Assembly (NCBI GenBank): GCA_937934275.1
Contig: CALHAM010000141.1
Coordinates: forward strand, 1-32,383
From: an uncultured Saprospiraceae bacterium
Lineage (GTDB): Bacteria > Bacteroidota > Bacteroidia > Chitinophagales > Saprospiraceae
DNA length: 32,383 bases
Direction of reading: 5' to 3'
The translations under genes were made by a program, and so were the position numbers. Each line of letters opens with the position of its first letter. Positions within the stretch are counted from its first letter, which is position 1. Below the pieces are notes generated by a model that worked only from the letters and a program-made list of their open reading frames with translations, was not told the DNA's origin and ran no database searches. This document shows positions 7,587-16,210 of the stretch, piece after piece.

Positions 7587-8293
7587 ATTGCTGAAAAATT
7601 TAGTTTAAACATTGTTTATCGTTCCAAAGGAGGAAGAAAACTCTGGAGATGCAGGGTGGTTTTTCGCCTCTGCACCTGGGTAATTAGAAGGGATCTTTGG
7701 GTAATTCCTTAGCCGCTTGAATGCTGTAAGACTTACGGGATCGAACTTGCCCGCTTGTTTTTGAGAAGTATGTGGACCTTTCGTTCTGTAAAGAGCTCTA
7801 TTGATAGAGGCTTCGCACCACTGAGGTTTTCTACTCCACGAGAGAAAGGGAAGTTTTGCCAAGTTGCCTCTTTGCCCGCTCAGCGGTGGAACAGAGTGAA
7901 CAAGGTAGTAGGGCGTGCACAAAAGTATTTCTGCATGCATGGTAAGTGACTTTTTTGCGAAGATGGGCTTCGGCGACCCTGCTTCTCAACGAAATGTGAC
8001 AACCCGTTCCTTTTTGAGGGTCAACAGGCTAGAGGCAAATAGCATTCTGTAGGCTACCTCTTTTTCTGAGAAAGGAGGTTGTCAAAGCCTTTCGCAAAAG
8101 AGACGACACAGAAATCCATCTGAAGGTCTGAAAAGGAGGGCCAACCTTCTGTTTGGCAACCGCGGAAGGCCATGGTGCGAGTTTATGGGCAGTGCAGTTG
8201 CAACAGAGGTTTCGCAGGTGGCAAGGCGCGACTTTCGAGCGGCAGCTGTTGTTTTTAGTCGGGTCGTTGAAAATCTCGACGGCTATCTACTTT
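7587..8293. other. 707-bp stretch without a supported gene
   Basis: An AT-leaning region between the barrel gene promoter side and the 3' end of the TolC-like gene. A 111-codon open frame on the minus strand (7605-7940) has no recognisable family, no signal and an unusual composition rich in Pro, Ser and Lys; I do not call it. An imperfect inverted repeat (AGAGG at 8031-8035, TAGC at 8040-8043, GCTA at 8053-8056, CCTCT at 8057-8061) is followed by TTTTCT and may be a weak plus-strand hairpin. Otherwise I see nothing I can support. Confidence 0.5.
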
Positions 8294-9742
8294 TTACTGC
8301 GCCAGAACTCCAGCACTCCACTGCAAGCCTGCTTCTGTTTTTCGATAGGTGGCCAGCAGTTTGAGGTATTTCACTTGAGCATCGAGCCAGCGCTGTTCGC
8401 GCACGTTGATGAGGAAGACCGAGCTTTCGCCGAAGCGGAACTTTTCGTATTCGCCGTCGAGTAGAGTGCGATAGTTGTTAGTGATGTCGCGATAGAGGGC
8501 CACTTGGCCGGCCAACGTGTTGAGTTCGTTGAGGTATTGCTGGGTTTTGTTTTCGATCTCCAAGCGTTTTTGGGCCAGTTCGAGGTTGTTCTGAGCGATT
8601 TTAATTTGGGTAAGTTGCCAATCGCCGCGGGCCTTTCGGTTGAGGATAGGGTAGCTGAATTGGACGCCCCATTTGATGTCGTTGGCCAATACTTGAGGCC
8701 CTTCGAGTCCGGGGGTGGTAAAGAATTGCCAGCCGTTTCCGAGCAATTGATAGCTGAGGTCGAGCTGTGGTTTTCGCTTTTCCAGCTTAAGGCGGCGCTC
8801 TACGTCCAGGATGAGGAGTTTTGCGCTGTAGGTGCGCAACAGAGGGTGTTGTGTTCGCGCTTGTTGCAGCAGTTGGCGCGCTGTGGCCTCAGTGGGGGGG
8901 GGATAGGTGGCGGCCATGAGGGCTTCGGGCGGGGCGGGTATGCCGTTAAGGCCAGCGGGGTCTCCGTTGGTACCCCACAGAAAGGTGGTTAGGGCGATGA
9001 TGGCATTTTGCAGGTCTACGCGGGCGAAATTGACATCGAGTTGGCGATTTTGCACTTGAATAAAGGCTTCAAGGGTATCGATGGCGGGTTTGTCGCCTTG
9101 GTAGAAGCTTTCCACGATGCCCTCGTATCGAATTTGGGCTTGGCGAAGAGCCTCTTCGTAGATGTTTAGGGCGTTTTGGGCGAAGGCCCAGTCCCAATAA
9201 ACTTTAGCAGCGTCGAAGAGCAGGTCGTTGAGCAGAGCGGCGCGCTCAGCTTGGCGCTGTTCGAGGCCAATTTTTCCTATTTGCAGGTCGGCTCGGCGCT
9301 CATCCATGAAGAGACCTCGGCCCAACGTCCAGCTCAGGCCGGCGGCGAGTTGTCCGCGTTGGGGTAGGGAAGACTCTGGATTCACAAAGGCTCCTTCAGC
9401 GCGGTTGAAGTTACTTTTGAGTTCGATGCCCAACCAAGTAGGGACCTTGAGGCCCACTTCGGAGTATTGGAAATATTGCTTGCCGTTAAAATTTTTGCCG
9501 CTCCAGTCGCCGTAAATTTTAGGGTCGAAGCCTCCGCGGGCGCGCAGCAGTTCGGCTTGGGCTTGCTCTAAGAGCAGGTTGGCTTGCTGGGCGGTGGGGT
9601 GTTGCTGGAGCACGACGGAACGGAAGCTGGGCCAGTCCCAGTGCGTGGTGGAGGGCTGGCTACATAGCGGTAGGGCAGCGCCTGCTAAGATGAACAGAAG
9701 AGCAAAGGGGGTGCAATAAGGCATGACTTGAGTCGGTATCAT
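8294..9742 (-). CDS. TolC-family outer-membrane channel
   Basis: A 482-residue outer-membrane efflux protein. The start is fixed by an ATGA overlap with the HlyD stop (9739-9742), and it is followed by a signal peptide (MPYCTPFALLFILAGAALPLC). The long helices typical of TolC are visible: QQANLLLEQAQAELLRARGGFDPKIYG near the N-terminus and KRLEIENKTQQYLNELNTLAG plus KYLKLLATYRKTEAGL near the C-terminus. TolC trimers form the outer exit duct of type I export or efflux systems. It is the last gene of the ABC-HlyD-TolC operon. Confidence 0.92.
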   Translation of the reverse strand: MIPTQVMPYCTPFALLFILAGAALPLCSQPSTTHWDWPSFRSVVLQQHPTAQQANLLLEQAQAELLRARGGFDPKIYGDWSGKNFNGKQYFQYSEVGLKVPTWLGIELKSNFNRAEGAFVNPESSLPQRGQLAAGLSWTLGRGLFMDERRADLQIGKIGLEQRQAERAALLNDLLFDAAKVYWDWAFAQNALNIYEEALRQAQIRYEGIVESFYQGDKPAIDTLEAFIQVQNRQLDVNFARVDLQNAIIALTTFLWGTNGDPAGLNGIPAPPEALMAATYPPPTEATARQLLQQARTQHPLLRTYSAKLLILDVERRLKLEKRKPQLDLSYQLLGNGWQFFTTPGLEGPQVLANDIKWGVQFSYPILNRKARGDWQLTQIKIAQNNLELAQKRLEIENKTQQYLNELNTLAGQVALYRDITNNYRTLLDGEYEKFRFGESSVFLINVREQRWLDAQVKYLKLLATYRKTEAGLQWSAGVLAQ

Positions 9743-11130
9743 TTTACCTTTTTGATAGGTGCCTTGGGCAGCAGCCCTTCCTCCTTTTTCTCCTGGTCTT
9801 TTTGGCCTCCCCATGCGTACAAGTCCGGTGGAAAGCCGTTGAGAATGCGCCACAGTTCATACCATACAGGCACCACATTGAGGAGGGCGATACCGCGAGC
9901 GCCTCCTCCCACCTGAAGGGCAGAGGGCCAAGGTTCTTCCTTCGGGTCGGGCTTCACTAAGACGCGAAAGCGACCGTTGTCGCTGATGTTGCGGTCTATG
10001 GCTACTACTCGCCCAGCAAAAGTGCCCACCGAAATGCCGGGCCAGCCGCTAAAGAAAAAGGCGGGCCAGCCATCGAACAAAAAACGCACTTGATTGCCCG
10101 GTTTGATGAGGGGCACATCCATAGGGCGGATGTACATTTCTACGGCCAACTGATAATCGGCCGGTAGTACGCTTACTACCGGCTCGCCCTCTTTGATGAT
10201 TTCGCCTACCCCCGGGGTGATGGCCTGCACAATGTAGCCGTCTTGCGGAGCTACGATGTAGTAGAAAGCTGTCCGACGGCTGTAATTCTCGCGGTCAATG
10301 CGCAACTTATTGACGGAGGCTTGGGCATCGAACATTTCGGATTGTGTGCTGAATTTATCGCTTTCGGCCTTTGAAATCTTATTGTCGTACTCATTGCGCG
10401 TTAGGCTGAGCTCCGTGCGCAGGATGTCCAGATCGTTCTGAGTGACAGCCAGTTTATTTTCGGCGCCAACCAACTTGGCTTCACTTTCTTGGAGCTTGGC
10501 GCGCTTTTCTTCCAATTCGGTCAGCGATTTCAGGCCGCGGTCGTAGAGGTTTTTCACCGCTTCGAACTGACGGCGGGCAATTTGGATGTCCACCTTGGCT
10601 TGCTCTAAGGCGGCGCGGTCGGCCTCAATCTTCAGTTCTGTTTGGCGAATCTTGTTCGCAATTTGCTGAAGTTTATTGTCGCGCTCGCGCTGCATGGCCG
10701 CTATTTGTGCCTCCAGGGCCGCTATTTTGTTTTGATAGGAGACGATGGCGCTCTCTTTGGCCTGTACCTGGTTAGAAACGCGCTGTACCAGCTCAGGGTC
10801 GAAATACTCGGCTTTGACCTCAGAGAGGCGCACGATGGTGTCTCCAGCCTTGACGTATTGGCCTTCCATCACGTACCAGTGTTCTATTCGGCCGGCAATA
10901 GTGGCGTGTACTGTTTGGGGGCGGTGTTCGGGCCGCAAGGTAGTTATGCGCCCGGTGGCCTGTATGTTTTGCTGCCAGGGCAGAAAGAGGATAATTAAAA
11001 AAATGGCGATGATGACCAGCAAAAGCCGGCGCATCATAAAGTGCCAGCGAACCAGCCGATTGCGCTGAGGCGCTTGCAGGTTTTCCAGATCGCGCTGGCA
11101 TTGAACGGTGTTTTCGGATATGTCTAACAT
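9739..11130 (-). CDS. HlyD-family periplasmic adaptor (membrane fusion protein)
   Basis: A 463-residue adaptor. One transmembrane helix lies at about residues 34-52 after a short cytoplasmic N-terminus. A lipoyl half follows (ATIAGRIEHWYVMEGQYVKAGDTI), then a long coiled coil (about 110-300, rich in Gln, Glu, Lys and Arg), the second lipoyl half (YYIVAPQDGYIVQAITPGVGEIIKEGEPV) and a beta-barrel domain. Adaptors of this type bridge an inner-membrane ABC transporter to TolC. It starts 15 nt after the ABC gene and overlaps the TolC start by 4 nt, so the three genes are translated as a unit. The proline- and lysine-rich C-terminal tail after about residue 435 is a small extra. Confidence 0.92.
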   Translation of the reverse strand: MLDISENTVQCQRDLENLQAPQRNRLVRWHFMMRRLLLVIIAIFLIILFLPWQQNIQATGRITTLRPEHRPQTVHATIAGRIEHWYVMEGQYVKAGDTIVRLSEVKAEYFDPELVQRVSNQVQAKESAIVSYQNKIAALEAQIAAMQRERDNKLQQIANKIRQTELKIEADRAALEQAKVDIQIARRQFEAVKNLYDRGLKSLTELEEKRAKLQESEAKLVGAENKLAVTQNDLDILRTELSLTRNEYDNKISKAESDKFSTQSEMFDAQASVNKLRIDRENYSRRTAFYYIVAPQDGYIVQAITPGVGEIIKEGEPVVSVLPADYQLAVEMYIRPMDVPLIKPGNQVRFLFDGWPAFFFSGWPGISVGTFAGRVVAIDRNISDNGRFRVLVKPDPKEEPWPSALQVGGGARGIALLNVVPVWYELWRILNGFPPDLYAWGGQKDQEKKEEGLLPKAPIKKVK

Positions 11131-11145
11131 AGCTCGACTAGAGAT

Positions 11146-12906
11146 TTAGCTTTCTTCGATGCTTTCGGATTTAGAGCGGAAAATGCGCTCGAAATGTTCC
11201 GATTTTTCCACTTCTTCAAAAACCGTGTCCATGATGATTTGACCGTCGCGCAGTACAAGAACTCGGTCGCACAAAGACGCCAGCAGTGGGTCGGCAGTAG
11301 CACAGATAAACGTCCAGCGGTTTTGCGGGTCTGTGAGCAACCGCCCGATACACAGGCGGTCGCGGAAAGTAAGGTTGCCTAAAGGTTCCTCCATCACCAG
11401 TAGGTTTGGCTCCGTGATGATGGCCCGCGCAATCAGGATTTTAGTAATCGTGCTGCGAGGAACGTTCTGCCCTCCAGGCAGTAGCTCCGTGTTCAAGCCC
11501 TGTGGACTTTTGCGAATGAAGTCGGTCAACCCGATCTTGTCCGCAATTTCAAGCACGTGTTGCGTGGGCACTTCGGAGCGTCCTAATGTGATGTTTTCCA
11601 AGATCGTGCCTCTGAAGATATCTTCTTGTGAAGAGTAATCTCCGATGTGCTCGCGCAGGCTGCGCAAGTTGATGTTTTGCTTGGGCAGGCCGTTGAACAA
11701 CAGCATGCCCGAAAAGTCGCGTTTGACGACAGCCAGGATGTTGATCAGCGTACTCTTTCCGGCGCCGGGGTAGCCTGTGATGGCTACGCGCTCGCCCGGC
11801 TTTATGTCCAATGATAGCCCTTTTAAGACAGGCTCTGGCGAGTCGTCGTACTGGTAGGATAAGTTGCGCAGCTCTACCCGAAAGGGCTGGTGGTTGTCGC
11901 AAAACTCCTCGACTCGAATACCGTCTTCGCGCTCTAAAGGCAAGTCGGCCACCTGACCGATCTTCTCCGTAGCTGTCAGCACATCATAACCCACTTCGTG
12001 TAACAAGATGAGCTTCTCGACGGACTCTACAATGAAGATCACCAAAATTTCAGCCGCGACAAACTGGCCAATGTTGATTTGGTTGTCCATGACCAAAATG
12101 CTGCCCAGCACCAAATAGGCGCCCAACACCAAGACGCGAAATAAAATACTGGTGCTAAACTGAAGCAGCAAAATGCGCCAAAGCCGTCCGCGAGCATCTA
12201 AATACCCCACCGCAAGGCTATCGGTGCGGTCAATGGGAAAGCGGTTTTCTCCGGCCAGCTTGAACGTGCTCGACACTCGACCCACCTCTTCAAGCCAGTG
12301 CGCCAGCTTGTACTTGTATTTCGACTGCTCCAAACTGGCCTTTATGCCCAAGGGTACCGTCCACCGAAAAAGCAGAGTCAACCCCCCCAACAGCAGCAAA
12401 GAGGACAACACGAACGTGGAGTGATAGAACGAAAGCAGGATGAGGCTGAAGAGGATTTGTAAAACGGCCGTGGTGCCTTCCAACAGGATTTTGGGCAGCC
12501 CCTTCTGAATGGCCATCGTGTCGAAAAAACGGTTGATCAACTCCGGTACGTACTCCTTGCGCAGCAACTCTAAATTGAGCCGCGGAATGCGCACGGCAAA
12601 TTCGAGAGCGGCATCGGTGAACACTTGGCGCTGCATGTGCTCCAGAATAGACAGCTGCATCAACTTCAGAACGCCGACAATCAGGGCGCCTAACACCACT
12701 ATGGCCACCAAAAGCACCCACGATACGGAGATCGCTCCGCCGGCAATAAGGCCGATGATGGCCTGAATGCCCAAAGGAAGCGAAAGGCTGATCAGCCCTG
12801 AAACGGCAGCATAGAGAACAATGAAGCGCAGCTCGCGTCGGTATTTCGACAGTAGCCGCACAAAGCGCTGCAGTGGGGTCAAGGTGCTCTTGTGTTCTGT
12901 TGCCAT
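11146..12906 (-). CDS. ABC transporter, fused permease and degenerate ATPase
   Basis: A 586-residue half-transporter: six-helix exporter domain (about 25-310) followed by a nucleotide-binding domain (about 340-565). There is no C39 peptidase domain. Walker A is intact (GYPGAGKST, 378-386) and a Q-loop is present (YSSQEDIF). Other motifs are not: the LSGGQ signature position reads VPRST (482-486) with GGQ displaced upstream, Walker B ends MEEP instead of LDEP (505-508), and the H-loop His aligns with Ala538 (CATADP). ATP may bind but normal hydrolysis is doubtful. It is the first gene of the export operon; the substrate is unknown. Confidence 0.88.
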   Translation of the reverse strand: MATEHKSTLTPLQRFVRLLSKYRRELRFIVLYAAVSGLISLSLPLGIQAIIGLIAGGAISVSWVLLVAIVVLGALIVGVLKLMQLSILEHMQRQVFTDAALEFAVRIPRLNLELLRKEYVPELINRFFDTMAIQKGLPKILLEGTTAVLQILFSLILLSFYHSTFVLSSLLLLGGLTLLFRWTVPLGIKASLEQSKYKYKLAHWLEEVGRVSSTFKLAGENRFPIDRTDSLAVGYLDARGRLWRILLLQFSTSILFRVLVLGAYLVLGSILVMDNQINIGQFVAAEILVIFIVESVEKLILLHEVGYDVLTATEKIGQVADLPLEREDGIRVEEFCDNHQPFRVELRNLSYQYDDSPEPVLKGLSLDIKPGERVAITGYPGAGKSTLINILAVVKRDFSGMLLFNGLPKQNINLRSLREHIGDYSSQEDIFRGTILENITLGRSEVPTQHVLEIADKIGLTDFIRKSPQGLNTELLPGGQNVPRSTITKILIARAIITEPNLLVMEEPLGNLTFRDRLCIGRLLTDPQNRWTFICATADPLLASLCDRVLVLRDGQIIMDTVFEEVEKSEHFERIFRSKSESIEES

Positions 12907-13101
12907 TTCTTTTAGAAAAACAAGTCAATAAGGGCTTTTCAGTCTTAGTATTCAGCCGATAAGAAAACGGCTGGTTCGTTGGCTGGTTTAGCACTTGCTC
13001 CGCCTCAAAATGGCTTTTTGCTAAAAAAGACATTTTGACGGTGGAAGATGAGGTATATCTGCCGGTTTGTCAGCCGCTCAGGGGGTGCTGCCCAAAGGTG
13101 T

Positions 13102-16100
13102 TTACAGGCGAACGAAGACGGCTGACCTGTGCGGTTGTCCTTCTGCGCGCACCCGAACGGCGTAGCGCCCAGGTGGCAATGCCGACACGTCGAGGACGTA
13201 GCGCCCGTCTGAGCTGAGCGCTGGGCGCAGGGGCGCAAGCACCACCTGCCCAAGGGTATTGACCACCGTTAGCTCTAAGCCATTAGGCGGGTTGGCTGCG
13301 CCCAACAACACGACATTCAACTGCTCGCCGGCTGGGTTAGGGAAAATAAGCAATTCCGCGCGCGAGAGCTGCCCTTCTGGAGCAGCAGTGCTGTTCAGCA
13401 CCACAATATCTTTTTCAGCCACATTGGAGCAACCATCGGGAGTAGTGGCGACCAATCGGACGCGGTACGTGCCTTCTTGCAGATAGGTGGCCGTTTCTTG
13501 CGCTGTGGTGCCCGTTTGGCCGTTGCCAAAGACCCAAAGCCAAGAGGTGGCTCCTGCCGTTTGATCGGTAAAGGTTACCGTCCCCGGGCCGGGTAAAAAG
13601 ACCGTATCTGCGGAGGTGGTAAAGGACACTGTCGGCGCAGCATCGGGCCTTACCTCCAGAGGTACTGCTGTGCGCCCACACACGGAAGGGACTTCAATTT
13701 CCCAGTCAAAGAAGTAGTAGTAGAACAGGGTAGTACTGCCGCCTGAGGGGGTACGGCCCGCGGTAATGTTGACGACGCCCGGCACGATGTAAGGAAAGCC
13801 CGTAGTACCCACGGAGTGCCGCAGCGGGTTGGTGCCCGTGAGCACTAAGGCGAGTTTGTCGGCTTTGGGCACCCGAAGGTTCAGCGCAATGCGCTGTTCT
13901 CCCGTTTGCGTGATGATGATGGGCCGAGTAACGAGTACGTTGCCGTCTCTGTCCAGCAGGCGCACGGTGCGCACACCGGTCTGGTCGGCATACACCTTCA
14001 CCGAGCGCAGCGTAAAAGGTTTGAGCGCATTGAAGATAAGCCCCCCGTCAGTGCTGTTAGAGCTGTTGGTGCCGGCCGACAGGTTGGGCCTTCCTACGGT
14101 GTAAAAAGCCGACTCACTGACGTAGTAGGTCGTGTTTTGCGTGAGCGGTGGTGTCAGGAAATACGGCCCGCGGGCGATGGGTGAGGCCACCAAAGCAGTG
14201 TTGAACCACTGCGCCTCCTCTTGAGGAGTTAGGTCGGCCTTGTATTCCAACAACACGCGCGCCCCAGAGCAGATGGGCTGTTGTTGGAGCGCTTCGGCGC
14301 GCGGGTATTCTTCGTTGGCCATTTCAAAGACGCGCTTGAAGCGGTTGTTCAGCGGGCGGTTGTCGGCTTGTCCGTTGGGGTTGCGCAGTTCAACGAGGTA
14401 ATTGTGTTCGCCCGGTGCAACCCCGCTAAGGGGCGGCAGTTCGACCGTAGTGAAGGTGTTGGGCAGCAGATTGCCTGTCCACCAGAAGCTTTGCAGCGAG
14501 CCACCTTCAATACCGTAGCGGATTTCAAGCGAAGTAATGGGCGTTGTTCCGGCGTTTTCAAAGGTAACGGAGGCATTCACAGGCCCGAGGCATTGTCCGC
14601 TGACTTGGGTGTTTACCGTCAGTACATCCAGCGTTTGAGCAGGCGCCTGAGCGGGCGTGTGGCCTTGCTGGAGGAGGTAGTTGTAGGCGGCTTCTAAGTC
14701 AATCATGCCTCGGCCGTAGACGTTGTCTTCGCCCGGAGCGCCCAAATCCTTGGCCGAATAGTACAAAGCGAGTTTCAGCTGTATGCCCGATAGGTTAGGA
14801 AAGGCTTGGCGGAGCAGCACCAGCGCTCCGGCAGCGTGGGGCGCAGCCATCGAAGTGCCGTTGAACGACTGGTACCCCGTGCCCGGCACGGCCGAGCGCA
14901 CCGCTACTCCGGGAGCTACCACTTCGGGTTTGATGGCCAAAGCCCCCGAGCCACCGCAAGGGCTGGGGCCTCGGCTCGAAAAGTCGGCGATGGGAAAGCT
15001 CGGGTTGGTTGCCTGAACGGCCCCTACAGCAAACGTGTTGACTAAGTCCATGTTCATGGCAGCGCCCGAGTCTACCGTACTATTGCCGGGGCCGCTGTTG
15101 CCGGCCGCCCACACTACGCCAATGCCGGCGGCCTCGAGCGCGTTCAGGGCATTGATGGCAATGGAGTTGCCACAGGCAAAAGGAGCCGCGCGCCACGAGC
15201 AGTTTACCACGTCGGGCTGGTCAGCAGTGGTGGATGCGTTGCCGTCGGGGTCGAGCGCCCACTGCATCGTGGCCACATTGGAGAAAATCGTTTGGTTGAA
15301 CGACGAGGCGCAACCCAACTCATTGCCAACCGGGAAAAACATCGGCCCGCCCATCCAATGGGCGTCGAAAGCCACCCCAATGGTGTCGTTCGTCAGGCGG
15401 TCAATACCGCATACGATGCCCGTTACGTGCGTGCCGTGTTCAGCGCAGTCTTCAGGCTGACCACTGCCGTTCCAAGCTTGCCATTTGGGCACTTGATGGC
15501 CCCAGTAGTTGGCGCGCATGGCCGGGTGTTCGGCGTCGTTGCCGGTGTCGATGACCAGAGCCTTGCGCCCATAGCCCGTGTAGCCCAAATTCCACATAAA
15601 CGGCGCCTTGATGGCCGCCAATCCCGGCTCTTTGCCGTTGGGGCCGCCCGCAGCGATCTGGCGGCTGACGGGCGCTATGATTTGCACCGGTGCATTCCAG
15701 ACAATTTCCGCCACTTCAGGCCAGCTGGCGATGCGCTGAAGGGCTGCGGCGTTGGCCTGCACGAAGATGGCGTTCACTATCCATACCGGGTAAATGCTGC
15801 TCAACTCCACTCCGTTCAACCGGCGCAGGCGCTCCAGCACGGCCGGCTGGGTAGCCGCTGCTTTGGCCTGCAATTGAGTGATCACCTGAAAAGAGCGCTC
15901 GGCCAAAGGCGTTTGTTCGCTTTCAAAGCGCACCAACAAAGCGCCTGCATCTACCTGGTCGGCCAAGACCACAATGGCTTGGTGCAGCCCTGTAGGGTCG
16001 GCGGCTAAGCGTTGAGCGAGTTCTACGTCTATCTTACCCGACTGGGCCAACAGGGGGAAGGGAATTAGCGCTGCCAAAAGCCCCCAAAAAAAGCGGGCAA

Positions 16101-16134
16101 CGCTCACGGTGAAGGAGGGAAGAAATGCACGCAT
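13102..16134 (-). CDS. secreted subtilisin-family (S8) peptidase with PKD and type IX sorting domain
   Basis: A 1010-residue protein. It has a signal peptide (cleavage near LLAQ, residue 31), a propeptide-like region to about 160, then an S8 catalytic domain with Asp196 (VIDTGND), His233 (EHGTHVTG), oxyanion Asn346 (AAGN) and Ser428 (NGTSMAAPHAAG). Beta-rich spacer domains follow, including a CARDB-like segment (about 505-610). A PKD domain with WVFGNGQTG lies at about 830-895, and the last 80 residues are a type IX secretion sorting domain (FPNPAGEQLNVVL, VSALPPGRYAVRV). It is exported across the outer membrane and anchored or released by the type IX system, probably for extracellular protein degradation. 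A TACCTTTG element lies 45 nt upstream. Confidence 0.95.
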   Translation of the reverse strand: MRAFLPSFTVSVARFFWGLLAALIPFPLLAQSGKIDVELAQRLAADPTGLHQAIVVLADQVDAGALLVRFESEQTPLAERSFQVITQLQAKAAATQPAVLERLRRLNGVELSSIYPVWIVNAIFVQANAAALQRIASWPEVAEIVWNAPVQIIAPVSRQIAAGGPNGKEPGLAAIKAPFMWNLGYTGYGRKALVIDTGNDAEHPAMRANYWGHQVPKWQAWNGSGQPEDCAEHGTHVTGIVCGIDRLTNDTIGVAFDAHWMGGPMFFPVGNELGCASSFNQTIFSNVATMQWALDPDGNASTTADQPDVVNCSWRAAPFACGNSIAINALNALEAAGIGVVWAAGNSGPGNSTVDSGAAMNMDLVNTFAVGAVQATNPSFPIADFSSRGPSPCGGSGALAIKPEVVAPGVAVRSAVPGTGYQSFNGTSMAAPHAAGALVLLRQAFPNLSGIQLKLALYYSAKDLGAPGEDNVYGRGMIDLEAAYNYLLQQGHTPAQAPAQTLDVLTVNTQVSGQCLGPVNASVTFENAGTTPITSLEIRYGIEGGSLQSFWWTGNLLPNTFTTVELPPLSGVAPGEHNYLVELRNPNGQADNRPLNNRFKRVFEMANEEYPRAEALQQQPICSGARVLLEYKADLTPQEEAQWFNTALVASPIARGPYFLTPPLTQNTTYYVSESAFYTVGRPNLSAGTNSSNSTDGGLIFNALKPFTLRSVKVYADQTGVRTVRLLDRDGNVLVTRPIIITQTGEQRIALNLRVPKADKLALVLTGTNPLRHSVGTTGFPYIVPGVVNITAGRTPSGGSTTLFYYYFFDWEIEVPSVCGRTAVPLEVRPDAAPTVSFTTSADTVFLPGPGTVTFTDQTAGATSWLWVFGNGQTGTTAQETATYLQEGTYRVRLVATTPDGCSNVAEKDIVVLNSTAAPEGQLSRAELLIFPNPAGEQLNVVLLGAANPPNGLELTVVNTLGQVVLAPLRPALSSDGRYVLDVSALPPGRYAVRVRAEGQPHRSAVFVRL

Positions 16135-16178
16135 AGCGGTAGGTTGAGTTCGATTGATGAATAGGTGAAAACGAATAG

Positions 16179-16186
16179 CAAAGGTA
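16179..16186 (-). promoter_or_regulatory. -7 promoter element before the S8 peptidase gene
   Basis: TACCTTTG on the minus strand, 44 nt before the ATG at 16134. It matches TAnnTTTG; no clear -33 TTTG is visible at the expected distance. Confidence 0.45.
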
Positions 16187-16210
16187 ATTCACCATCGCAC
16201 TGCTCGGCGG

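Noticed and set aside
7605-7940. 111-codon minus-strand open frame
   Set aside because: No recognisable family, signal or operon context, and the composition looks like chance coding in an intergenic region.
12290-13033. 247-codon minus-strand frame over the ABC gene start
   Set aside because: It is the shifted-frame shadow of the ABC transporter gene, and the Arg/Ala/His-rich product has no domain.
14281-16008. Long plus-strand frames opposite the subtilase gene
   Set aside because: They are antisense shadows of a GC-rich gene whose minus-strand product has complete catalytic motifs.
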